Of a DNA stretch of 64,000 bases, positions 43,979-56,989 are shown piece by piece. Every line of letters begins with the position of its first letter. Positions within the stretch are counted from its first letter, which is position 1. Under the pieces are notes generated by a model. The model had not been told where the DNA came from. It saw only the letters and a list, made by a program, of their open reading frames with translations, and ran no database searches. This DNA is from Patiria miniata (taxonomy: Eukaryota > Echinodermata > Asteroidea > Valvatida > Asterinidae), in assembly GCF_015706575.1 (NCBI RefSeq), contig NW_024037074.1, positions 15,861,334 through 15,925,333 of the forward strand. Direction: 5' to 3'. A program made the translations under genes and the position numbers.

Positions 43979-46900
43979 TCATGATCCGATGCTAAAGCGC
44001 ACTGTCTCGTGCTCGGTTTCATCCACCAAGACACTCTCTTCTGTAGGCGCACGTCTCGGCCGACGGTACCAATAGACTAACGCAAATACAGCCCCGATGA
44101 CGATCAAACTTGCGAATAGCAAACCAATAGCTAAGGGAACTGAGTACACACAAAAACAAACAAAACCAAGCAATTTTTTTCAGTACATGTACTTGAATTA
44201 TTCTGTTGGAGAATATAAGATTATAAAACAGATTTGTTGCGAATCATGGATGCTTCAATTAACTTAAATTCAAAAATGGGGAAATTAGAAAAATTGAAAA
44301 CTTTTCAGAAACAATGTTTTGGAAGACTGTCTGGACATGTATTACTTCTGAAAACATTCCTTGCATGTTAAACAATAAAAACGATTGTTTGAAATGCTTA
44401 AATTCTGCAAATATATTTTGTCTTATATTGGATTTTCTCTTCATGCAAATGTAATTTTATAATGTTACTGAGAGCTTTTAAAAAAAACACAAGCTTACTC
44501 AGGTTGAAACTCGAACCCACAACCTCCTACAACAGTGCAGTAAAACAAGTCAGATATCAAACAAACAAGATCTTGAAAGAAAAAAACACATCCAAAGTCA
44601 TCTGTTGAAGAGATGCTCTTTTCTCACCTGCGCTATTCTTAGATTCTGCGTTCCCCTTCGGGACTCTGAGATCAGGAGCTTCTGTTGAAAGAAATTTAAG
44701 CACAACTCCCAATCAACTTTTTTCTTAATTCAAAGAGTTTTTGAAAATAAAATGAAAAAAGGCAGCTGGCATATGCATACAGGTGGGGAAAGTATAGACT
44801 TTTTTAACTTTATGAGTTTTTCGATTAAATAAGGGAATTTGTTTCCAGTCTGATTTTTTTTCAGTCGGAAGAAAGTTTTGTTTTTATTTAATTTAATCTT
44901 ATATATCATTAATTGGGTGAGTCGTCAAGACTAGGGACTGTCGCATACACAAGTTTGGGTGTGGGGGGGAAGAACTTTCTTGTTCCTAAATGTTCCTGTT
45001 TGTAGATGAAATATTCAAAATGTCTATACCTTTTCCATCCTCAGGCTGGTCTGGTGCCCAGGGTACATTGTTAGTCGGGTAGACTGGCCCACCAGGTACA
45101 GCAGGATCATTGGCTGTTCCAGTGAATATCACAGGAAAGAAACAAAACCGATTCAGTTATTAACATTTTAAAATGTTTACAGAAGTGCAATTTTCAATAA
45201 AATTAACCAAAAAGGGATGTCAAGCATTTTTCATATATTTAAGAGGAGTGAAAGTTAGACTTTCTTTTTCTACATCGATGAGTGAACTTACCGCCACATT
45301 TTGGCAGTGGTATAAATTGGTTCCGTATCAGAGGGACGGCTAATGGTGCTGCATAACCCATCGGTATGAGGACCCCTACGCTTAGCTGGATGGCGTTCCT
45401 TAACTCCTTGAAATGGACGTTTAGTAAGACTCCATGCTCTGTCAAATGAAACAACAGAATCAGTTTCAGTTGCCATGGCAATAATCATTTATCTGCAAAC
45501 ACAATTGGTCTCTCAAAATGACGTCACTTCCTACAGATTGCGAAAAAGTATCAGCATTTTGGGCGTCGAATGTGCATGACGCGCAATGGCTGCGCTGTAT
45601 TTTGAAGAAACTTTGAACAACACGTGCTCGTGTTAAGAACACTGCGCACACTGCGTGAACACACACCTGATGGCGTTAAAGATGCAGTTGTAATTTTCCT
45701 TTGAAGATGGCGTCCTATGAGAGAGATCTGTATACACATCTTTTTATTTTTTAAGTCAAGTAATAGAACAAGACAATAAACTGGCTGCCATATTTCAAAA
45801 GGATTGGACCGGTTTTCAAACTCACGGTTCAGGGTGACATTCTTATTGGCACTGACACTATCCTCCATCACAAAGTTATTGTTGAGACCCCTGACGCTCA
45901 CCAACATCGTCAAGGGTTGGGTACAATGCTTGACCTCAACGTAGATGGAATAACTGGTGCTGGTGGCTGGTGGCCTCTAAAGCGGAACAAAAAGTGCTTG
46001 AGCTTAATCCACGAGTCTGTGTGCCGCTCCAAACCGCCCTGTTTATTTATGTGTGTACTACCCTAAACTGTCCTGCCTGTTACTCCATATATACCGACTT
46101 AAATTGCCCAGTCTGTTACTACCTGTACTGTCCCAAACTGCCCTACATCTTATCCTAAACTGGCCTAAAACTGCCCTGCCTGTTACTCTGATATGAGTAT
46201 GCATGTCAGATTTTTGTTATCGTATGTTACACTTTACTCATGGTATCATGACATTAACTACTGGGTGAGACTCAAAGGATCACTCTATTAGTGGATGTCA
46301 ACTATATGACAGGAACAGCATTCACTATGCATCACCAACCTGGCCGTTGTATTCAGCTGTACACATGATGTGATTGCACACCGGTGCCTCAATGTAGCAG
46401 AATGACACCCTCAGGCCGGGCACGTTTATTGCCTTGAGGCTGTTCTCGACCCGCTGCCATCCCAGACACTCAGGGGTCTCGTGCTGTAATGACGGGTCCA
46501 CATGAGCGTGCGCCATTAGTGGTACTGGAGCTGCGATGGCAAGACATAAAAAAAAGTTAAACCATTAAACGTGATTAAACTTTCAAACTGGAATGAAGAC
46601 TAATATAGGGGTGTCCAGAATAATATGAGAATACAACTTCATGTATACATGTATATAGACCTTTCTTTTGTTTACAAAACATTAAGCCGCATCTTGACAG
46701 CCCTCAGTTGTATAGATTCTCCAACGTGATTGGATACAGTGTTTGCCAAATACGGCACTATAACACAGTCCATACGTAAAAGGGAGCAGTCTTCATTTTG
46801 TTTTGGGCAGCGTTTCTTGGTGTATTTATACGGAGGCTTTGCCTCGCCTGCTTTGAGGGTGCCTGTCGCCCACTTCTTGGGCGAGACGCCTGCTTTGCCC

Positions 46901-49900
46901 GAGTAAGCTTGTGAATTATTCTCGCAAGCTTTCCGACAACACTGAGTATGCAATGCTTATGAAATTAGGTCAGTGAAGGCAAAAACTCAATCTTGAATAT
47001 TTACCGTTTGTAATACAAGCTGGAACAGGAACTCTTTCATTGTTCATGAAGGAGATATCAAAACAGCCGATTACATCCAGACACACAATCACTTTGATCT
47101 GCAGATTCACAGAGAAAAAAAAATACAAGAAGAATAAAACTAATCAATCATCAAGATTAGCCTCAATTTATTAAAACCCTTTTCCAGCTCATTTAGAGAA
47201 CAAAGTGACCCTATAAGGAATGACTCACCGTTGTATCGATGTAACCCTTCTTGTGTTGCATGAGGACCTGCAAATTCACATTTGTGCGTCCTGGAAAATT
47301 GGCAACTAAAAAAACAAACAAACAAAAACCAAATCAATTGAGTTAGGCTATGGTCTAAACTTTCTGTAGAGGCTTGCTACTTGCCAATCGAGTGTGACAG
47401 CGAGAAACTGAATCAATACACAACACATACAAAAATAGTCTTGTGGGTATTCTCCTTGCAGATGCCCAACAGTTGAATAAAAAACCCACTGAAGCCCATG
47501 AATATCTTAAGAGGGTTTACTTTCATTACGTGTGGGACACAGTGTGCGTGAATTCTTGGCCTTGCCCAATACTCACCAACAGGGACGGTGGCATTGTAAT
47601 AGAATGTATGTTGCCATAGCAACGGCGATCCTGGATTGGTTAGAGCGACGGTGTAAGACACGGGTACATCGCAATGGTTGATGGTTAGTGATACGTTGAC
47701 GGCATACGTCTGAAATGAAAGCGACCGAAATTAGACTAAAATGGATTAATAAAATAATATATCTTTGTTACCCAGGCCCATAAAAGAATCTGCCAGACGA
47801 ACTTCTTAGTAAACATGTCATGCCCCCTCCCCCACCCCCAAAAGGATTGAAGACAACTGTTTTTGCACCGATGCTGTAGCCCTCGTCCCCATTCCTGAGT
47901 GTCCAACTATTTTCATAAGTGACCAATGACCCCTTTAAAAAAAAAAAAATCCTATCTTCTTTGCCCAGCAGTAAAATTTTACTCTTGATTTGCCAGTGCT
48001 TCTTAGCCCTATTTCATCCTTGGATCCAACCCAGATCACCAAGGAATATATAGACATTGCATAGCAACAGACCATGAGGCTACTACACTAAACAAAACAA
48101 ATTTGTACCCACCAATATGACAGCATTGATGGATCCAAAGCAATGCAATCCCAGACAGTCAGGGAATACGGCACACGTGAAGCCAGGAGGCGGCGGGATG
48201 CTGGAGATCAGCGCCTCCATCTTACCGCACTGACTCTGAGGAGGCGGGGGTGTCGGTGCTAACCCTGGACACCAATAAGAATCAAAGCTCGTGTTTTTTA
48301 ATGTCTAGTGGCAAATTGCATGGCTCTGCTAATCCAGATCCCAATTTTATGCTAACAGCGCTATTTATGAAATTCTGCTCAAATCCTGGAAGAACTGACC
48401 TCTTAGTTTGGGACATGCGCACATGCATGGACGTTATAAAATTTTGATACCCATAGAAATAGCTAACCATTAGTACAAACTTTTTAACTTTAACAGAACA
48501 ATGAGATTAGGACCAGTACTATCCACATTATCAGACTATTTCCAGATTTCTGATGCAGAGTTGTGTAAAGAAGTAGTTACAGAGTTAAAATTCCAAAGTA
48601 CTTTGTGACAGTTTTACAAGTAAAAAGCGCGGCACTTGGGACTAATTATGAGTTAAAAAAAAAAGATTTACTTGAGGGATATCACATTTCTGCAGCTTAT
48701 TAAGCCAATTACTGGATCAAGCAACTATAAGAGTAGCCTACGCTAAAAATTGTGGAATTCTTTGAAATTTCTGTGTTTAAAAAATCAAAGAATGGAGGCA
48801 ACTCACCAGCTGTACATGGAGGGAAGACGATGACATAGTCTGGTACGATAGGCCAGCTGATTCCCGTACCAAAGCCACGAGCCTGGAACCAGAGCTGTAA
48901 ATAACAAAAAGCAGTTAGCCACCTCTAAATTAGTTGATAACAGACTGATCTGTAGTTATTATCGGAATTTTTTTCATTCAATGTCTCATTCAAAGTCAAT
49001 AAAATTTAATTGCTAGAAAAATAGCAATTTAAAAAATTATACATTTTTCGGAGTGAAAATTTAACTTAGCATGGGAAAGCAGCTGGCTGTGATATGTCTT
49101 CAGTTGATGTTCTCACCCCCAGCTTTAATCCTTCGGGGACCTTCTTGAAGTTGACTGCCATCTGAGCCTGCACACGGATCCCCGGCAAAGGACTGTACTG
49201 GAACCCTGTGGAATTCATAGACACACCTTTGGGCTGTTTATATGGGGAGTGACTGGGCACAAGTCAATGAAGCGATCACACTAAACAAATCTCCAAATAA
49301 CCACAAAGGGAATCGACCCTCCGAGCGATCTCCGTTTCCTATTTCCCAAGTTTATTGCCAAGACTGCTTACATTGTGAGTTGGGCATGATCCCTAACTTT
49401 AAGTTGAAACTTATAAGGGGAGGAAATGGTCTAATGGCACACTGTCCATTGGAAAATTTGACACAAAAACAAAACAGACTGCAAAAAGGATTCAAAATTT
49501 GAAAATGATTAGTACGAACTGAAATGCCCCAACAATTTTCCCAAATTATTGTACAATTTCCAATATTCAATTCATCAATTTCCTCAAAATGCCAAATTTA
49601 ATCTGCAAGTCCTAAACTTTCCAAAGAATTTTAAAACTTTATAGACGTTTCAAAAGTTTCCAACGTTTTGATGATCAGGTCGTGAAAAATTAATGTTAAC
49701 CTAGAATCAACCAAATTTTCAGATTTGTTTTTAACTGAGCCTGAAATCATGTCACAAATGTGATGACCGATGTGGCTGGTTTAGACAAACCTGGAAGAGA
49801 GATGGTGGTTCCGTGGGTGATCATCTGGCTGAAGTTGATCCCGCTGGAAGGAATAAAGATACGAAGTCTCATCTGTGCCGGTGTGGCACAGGGGTACATC

Positions 49901-51907
49901 CTCAGACTAATGCCAATGTTCTGCCCCTGAATAGTAAAACAAAAAAATATAAGTAATACTTAGTTCCGAGATCTGGTCAATGTTTCTGATCATCCTTCTC
50001 TCTTATGCGGTACCCCGAGTACAGCAATTCTCCTGATGAAGATGATCAATCTACAATGATTTAAACGTCGAGTGTTACCAACAGAATATAAGTCATATTG
50101 TTATAAGGTGTTTTGGTTCTACAATTTACTTCTCCACAATGTAAAGCCTGAATTCTTACTAGTTGACTTCTTTATATTTATGGAGTGTACATCTGCCAAA
50201 TGTAATACATACACACATTTTTGTTTTATCCCAGCAGGATTAAGTGTACATATTATGTCCAATTCTTCATCTTCTATTATAAGTATTTCTTTGTTACCAA
50301 AAACGGATAAAATGTCAAAATATGGAAAATGAAGTCCAGTTGTTTTTTTCAAATCAGCAATTCTCATATTAGAAGTTGAATAGAATGTTAAAGTAAAAAA
50401 AAGACGTCGAGAAATATTTAATTTTGAAATTCTCTTTCTAGATTTGACTTATGAAAGTGTACATGCACGTACTTGCATGCTTCAATATGGACACCACATC
50501 ACACGCAGAGGAAATTGGTCATTTTGTCCAATGGGGAGGGTTGCTAAGAAACCAGTCAAAATGAGGAAGTAAGGTTATTAGCGCCGTCTTAAAAAATCCA
50601 AAGGGTATTATATTTATACTCATATGCCTACAGGTTTCCCATACACACAGGAAGTTGATAAAGGGGAGCAGAAAGCTATACATAAATGTGACCTTCCTAC
50701 GCCCCCTCCCCTTAAAAGGTGAACTACACGTATGTTGAAAATTGGTAAGGCTACAATATTCAATATCAGGTAATGTATCTTACATGTGCCTTTGTCGGGA
50801 AAGGGACCAAGACATTTTAAAATGATAATGAAAAACAGCTTTCTGAAGTCTCCAAACTGAATGGCCTGTGTATTAAGTGCATTTTATAACTAAGGCAAAC
50901 ATGTTATAAATTATCAGTTATCTGCGAATGGGGTTCTGGCGTCAAGTGGGGAGATGGACGTTACAGTGGGGAGGGGGAACCTTCCGTTAAACCCGTTAAA
51001 CCTGTTAACCTTAACACATACTGGTTCGCACACATTTCCTCCAACAAAGTAGGCGTGACTAAAATTTACTCCGAATGTGCACGAGCCCACATCATCTTCA
51101 CATTGGGCATCAAGCATCATCAGCAATGCATTTGAATGCCCCTGCACCGATACTATATGCACCCCGGTTTCTGGGTTTCTTAAAGAATGATAGGAAACGT
51201 ACCAAGATGTTGAGGGAGCATCTGACTCCTGTACATCCTGGCATCTTAGCACAGATTACCGCTGTAGCAGGCATGGAATGCATGCTGCGTACAATGTGAT
51301 CAATCAGGCCGTCTAAGGATGAACATTGGGGATCAACAGTCTGCTGCGCATCTAAGAAAAAGGTAAAAAAAAATCCTCAGAAAGTGAACATTTCTGCCAA
51401 TTACAGAAATGGCTCAAAACCACAAGTGGGAATGTACCACAAAACACATTCTTGAACTCGGACTTTCTGAAAACTAGTGTGAACTAGTTAAAGAAAATTT
51501 ACGCTTAAATCATTTACTTGACATGTTGTTCTGAAGATCATTTTAAATATGAAAGTGATTCAGAATAGCTATTCACTGTAAGTTTTTTCATGCATGCGTG
51601 TCCACAATGGTCCAGATTTAGCATATTCATTGGCATTATAGGGTAATCCTATATGATAGCACTGCCCGGCTCAGGAGTGATGAGTCAGTCATGCGAGTCA
51701 GTTACAAAGGTACAAAGAGGATGGTTAGCTGGCCCTCTGGGAACAGCAAAAAATGGCAACCTTTGATTCTGGATCACAATTGTTACGGATTATTTCAAAG
51801 TCCTTACCTGCTATGTGTTGCCTTGATCCACTGTATAATCCCAGTAACATTACAAGCCACAACAGTCGTGATGAAATGCTCAGCATCCTTCCACACCCTG
51901 AAGCCAT
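43979..51907 (-). CDS. Type I membrane protein with three six-cysteine modules, complete (601 aa)
   Basis: Fifteen exons, 5' to 3': 51907-51808, 51351-51203, 49926-49791, 49205-49117, 48894-48807, 48264-48113, 47709-47577, 47305-47229, 47098-47005, 46530-46340, 45976-45826, 45438-45292, 45113-45030, 44681-44628, 44139-43979. Every junction is GT-AG and in phase. Exon 1 is a signal peptide (SRLLWLVMLLGLYSG). Exons 2-12 encode three copies of a module read as exon types a-b-c. Type a has four Cys ending C-x5/6-C-x4-C (CAKMPGCTGVRC, CAVFPDCLGLHC, CYIEAPVCNHIMC). Type b has one Cys in C-x2-P (YPCATP, NHCDVP, KHCTQP). Type c ends in P-x-C (FPPC, VPAC, LPKC). Then come a Pro-rich stalk, one membrane helix (AIGLLFASLIVIGAVFALVY) and a ~34-residue tail starting WYRRPRR. 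I do not recognise the family. It probably acts at the cell surface in binding or adhesion (inference). Confidence 0.82.
46045..46190. repeat. Imperfect tandem repeat around ACTGCCCTGCCTGTTACT
   Basis: Repeated CTAAACTG(T/C)CCTGCCTGTTACT-like words, about four imperfect units, in an intron of the three-module membrane protein gene. Confidence 0.6.
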
Positions 51908-54900
51908 CTTGGAAATTGTTAAGTCGTCTTCCGTTATCCTCAATTCACATATTTTGGAAAGACTGTCTTGTAGAGTTTGAAGATTCCATGCAACAGTTTC
52001 TGTGTAGATCAGTTTATAAGTTCAAGAAGAAAACTGTTGGTATTCACAGGTGTTTTTGTTGCTTTACCTAAACAAATATCAGGTGAAAGTTACACGACAA
52101 GTATTTCATACTCCATAGCAAAAAAGGTCCTGTATCTATGATTCCTCATTACAGTGTTTACTGATACAAATGGAATTTAAAAAAAAAATGTTCACGCAAG
52201 TAAACTACAAACCAAGTAATCCCTGAAACTTGCACATAGGAAATACAAATTACGCGTCATGATTCATGTTTGTCCATTTCTGAGGGATGAGTAATTATGG
52301 ATTCAAAAAGCTTACCTTTTGATGGTCAGATCCGAGGAAATAAAAAGTGTTTAACAGATGGACATCTGCACTGTGACAAGTGTAAGCTAACAAAGAAACC
52401 ACAGCTTAAACCTTCTCTAAAAGCTAAGAGAGTTCTCTGAGTAATTGACAAGCCCACAAACACAAAATCTTGGCTTCAACTCTAATTAAATTCCGGTGGA
52501 GAAGAAAAAAGTGCCAAGTACAAGTTCGTTCAATTTAATTTAATACCCGTCACACCGGGCTGACTCACTGCCAAAACCTTGAGAGTACCGCCTCCTCAGA
52601 ACACATCAAACCCCTCGCCAAAAAGGGAGGAATTTTTTTTTTAACTGAAACTCTCTACCTACTTTAAAAACTTTCTCCAGACAAAAAAGTGTCCTTACTG
52701 CTACAAATCACCTACAATTTTCTCTAATTGTAACAAAATGGTGTTTAAGAAATAAAAGTGTACGGAACTTACCGGGCTAAAGCAATGATCCGAGAATGAG
52801 GGGCAACTTTGAAATGTCTTCCGTAGAAGCTCAACTTGAACCACCATCTGGAAATGACTCATGCTAAAGGGCAAACTATTAATAGTTGCTCAAGGGAAAT
52901 AATCCACCATTCCCTCTTGCGAGTGTGTTGCTTGATAAGGGTCCAGTGAGGCCTTCTAGTGTTCAGTGTTTGAGTCATCAGTGGATAGTATGATGACAAC
53001 TATTTTTGCGGTCTGTCAAAGGGTTTCTAGCAATCAATTGTTCATTTAATATTAAGAAGTCACAGCTTTTAGGGTTTATGACATGCAAGAGAAGTGAAGA
53101 TTCGCTCTTGACACGCAATTCCTTAAGTAAAACACTGCTCAATTTTTCGCACTGTTTAAACTGTATTTTAATTCACAGGCCCAGTGTCACATTTTAAGTA
53201 ACACAAGATTTTGATAAAATTTCGAATGAATGCTTCACCGTGATTTGGTCTGTTCAGCATGTCAACGGTCACAAGAAACTCTCCTCAGATCATAAGCTCT
53301 GAGTTACGGCTTCGAAATCAATGACTCCATGCAGGCTGCAACAGGTTGGACTACTTCAGCTTATTATATAACAACTTTTTATTGACACTAAGATTGTCAC
53401 AGCTATTCCACTAAAGAAAAGGCAAAACCATGTTGATTATCTTCTTATAAAAAATATACGTCATAATTAAGCGATATATTGTGGCAATTCATATTTCAGA
53501 GACACAAGAATTGACACTTCTAAAATGTATTCTCAGTTTTTCTGTCTGATTTCGACCCATGAAGTGGCTTCAATATGATCAACAAATTGAATTTTGATTT
53601 AGAATCAACGTTCACCTGACAAACAATCACATGACTTCGCCATGAATTTCGCTGAGCAGTGAGACACAGAAATATAACAATCAACTTGTGATAAACCAAC
53701 AAAACGTTAAAGAACAGTTTAACTGTGCACTGAAGAGAGGCAAACTACTTACATCTGCATGCATGCGAGATAACTTAAATGAAAAATAGAACTTTCTGAA
53801 TGACTAAATAACCTGAAATAATTATTTCAAAACTAACAGTGCATTTCATCGGCTACAGCATTACACATACACTCAATGAAACAAAACATAAACTGCATAT
53901 GCCCTGTAGACAAAACCTACCATTGCAACAATTGTACAGAAGTAACTAAGAACAAATACCCTTTTTGCCTTCCTACTGGAAAAAAATAAAGAGACACACA
54001 TCCAAAAAAGAAAAACAAACAAACAAACAACCAAATAAAACTGGAAAAATTGTGATACAAAGATGAAGTCAGGCAGTTATATTTCTTTTCTGATAAAATA
54101 AAATATTTTGCTATGTGATGTACGATTTCAATTTGTTTTTAACTGTTTTCAAATTGATGTGAAAATTAAACTATTATTTAAAAAAACATTTATAAGTAAA
54201 TAATACTAAATACTCATAATCGTGATTGTACTGCACCATGACATCTATAAACTACTCAGGCAAACTTCATAAAAATAAACTAACGTTGATATATTTTAAA
54301 GACATCAGATGATTATAAAAAAATAGTTAACAGTACTCCATGAGAAGTTGTCTATTTTTCAGTACTGTACTGCATATATATACATGAAATAGCATTTGTA
54401 TCGTCAAATAGACACAAAAGCAAAAAACACAATGGACTGATGCAACTTCACGAATACCATTATAATTGTATCCAATTGTTCAAATTTTGAATCAGATTCC
54501 TTTACACTGGCTAGTACTTGGCAAACTTCCAACTAACATTTAGGGCTGGATACCGGCAGTTCTGTTAAACATTTGAATCTTACCCCGTCAATTCTCTTCG
54601 TTCAATCTAAGCAATGACTTTACTACACCCTGAAGTCTAGCACCCAATCTAACCTTTTAAGGGTAATTAACTTATGGTACATCCAGAGTTACTTGGCAAA
54701 TAATGAATTAACAGCTTCACTGTTAGTATACAAACAATGTGAGTGCAATGGTAAGAATAATTTCATGAGGCGACAGATGTATTTCATCTCACGAGGCAAA
54801 ATGAATGTCACCAAATTCTTTCCACAGCATGAATTCATTGTTTGTTTTTAATATACAACGCCTGAATAAATCCTCATTGTCTGATTGACTTGTAACCTTT

Positions 54901-56989
54901 TATGAATGTACAGCATCAGAGTTTATCTGAGCTGTGTTTAAGCGCAACCAAAAGTATAATCGTGCGTTGGGACGAATAATTCAATGACACTTGATCAACG
55001 ACCCACCAATCAGACGACGGAGATTTATTCGGACATTGTATAATACCAGCTAATTAACAGCCACAAGCAAAATATATAAAATACAAGACATAACTTTAAG
55101 CTGTAAGTTTGTGCGCTCACATAACAACAATACATTGGTTTTTTTCTTGGCGTGGCGCCAAATATAAACTATAGCATATACTGTGACAAAAGTCTACCAA
55201 ATGACAACAAAAAACATTCCAAATAATTTCAGAGTAACTTATTTCTCATGAAAAAAAATATATAGAAACTTGAGAGGTATCAAATGATTCTCTACAACTT
55301 TCCATGGAGATCATTGTAAAACAAAATAAATGAAATTGTTTTCTGAAAAGAAATATATATCTTATTGACATTAAACTTAAAATACCCCATCACCCTACCG
55401 TAACTGTAGTTTCCTTAAAACAATTACATGAGTAAAACATGTACCAGTACTTTTGATTACATAAAATACACCATTACATGTATGACACAGATGTGCCTAT
55501 ATGCTTAAAATTACTTATTCATATATTCATATAGCATGAATAACCATTAGGTGAAACAAAACGGTGACTCAGGACCAAATTTCATGAGGCCACTACTCAG
55601 AAGATATCACTGTGCACACTATTTTTCTGAAAAAATTAAACCAAATGATGCCTAGCTGTGTTTACTGCATAATGTGAGTGTTAGTCGACCGCCTCAAAAC
55701 AATTTTGCACCACTGCCAAAATGTTTAGGATTCTTTATCACACAAATTTGACGCTTTGTTTGGAAAGTGAAGGAGTAGTCCTGGTCAAGAAACGATCACC
55801 ATTTGGGTTAACCAGAGTTGGTCTTGCTTTGGGGCAGCTCTGCAACCCCCAGTTTGAAATGGCTGTATAAACTGCCATTGAATAGGAAACTGGTGCGATA
55901 CTGCCATTAAATTATGCGTGCAGTTTACAAATATCGAATCATTACAGAATGTGTGCTGCCCATATACAGTCATTAACAACGTACATGCACAAAGTATAAG
56001 CCTAAAAAATTACATCAACCACACGTAAACTAATCTGTGTAACTGTGGTACCATTAACATTGTTTGTGAAAGCATCTTGGATATATGTTTCGGAAAAAAA
56101 AGCCGACTTAAATGTACAAACACGAAAACCGATTAAAATAGGTTCCACGAAGTTCCACACAAAATCAGGTGGGGTTCTATCTGCCAAATGACCCCTCGCG
56201 AAAGATGATGATTTGAAAACAAATATAAACTTTGCATACATGTACTTTCCAAAAGTAATTTAAAAAATCCCAAATTCTGGAGTAACTCTAGTTTCTTGCT
56301 TTTGAGTTATTCTGATGTATGGGCTCCGTGCGCGAACAAGAGAGGGCGCCAATCTACCACTCTCGAGAGCTCCGTGGACGGGGCACACCGCATGCACGTA
56401 TGGCGCGAAGTACGCACGACTAAGTTCATTCTGTGTCTTCGTATGAGCGCTGGGCATCGTTGGCATCGTTCGAATGTCACTCCAAGTGGTCTCCCCAACT
56501 CTCCCGTCCTTACCGTTGAGGGGGTACTTGTGCATGGAGCCCATAGCATGTTTTTGCCTTTGTTATGGCAGTTATTTTTTCTTAAATATTTCATTTTGAA
56601 AAGGTCAACCTTCAACAGAACAACTCTGTATAGGTTACGGCAAGTACATAAAAGCTTGGAAGGCGTCTTCATAGGGTCATCCACTTCATATTAAATTTTG
56701 AATTTTATCATGGTTTTTGAGCAATTATATCCCTCTATTTTCAACTGACAACAGCAAGTGAATGAAATATTTATCCATTTTTTTAAGAGATAAAAATCAC
56801 AATTATGATAAATTCAGAAGTGATAGTTTGTACGTACTTAACTGACAGACACAAAACGGCACATGGATGGTTCAGTTATTTTTGGTACGGTTCTCTTGAC
56901 AATTTCACACCAAAAGGCACTGACGTGTAAGCAACTATGCTTACCTGCTGTTCTGGGAGGAAGGGTTGGGGGGATGGCTAGGGGGTGAT
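51908..56989. other. AT-rich DNA between the two membrane protein genes
   Basis: Right part: presumably the long 3' UTR of the second membrane protein gene (stop at 56990). Left part: promoter of the first. No exon with the six-cysteine pattern was found here. A GC-richer patch lies at about 56320-56540 without recognisable coding content. Confidence 0.45.

Noticed and set aside
50914..51252. Open frame on the minus strand with an apparent Cys-rich segment (DAQCEDDVGSCTF)
   Set aside because: Joining it to the upstream exon would need a 24-bp intron. The exon ending at 51203 (phase 0) joins perfectly to 49926 and gives the same module order as the other repeats, so the frame is a shadow.
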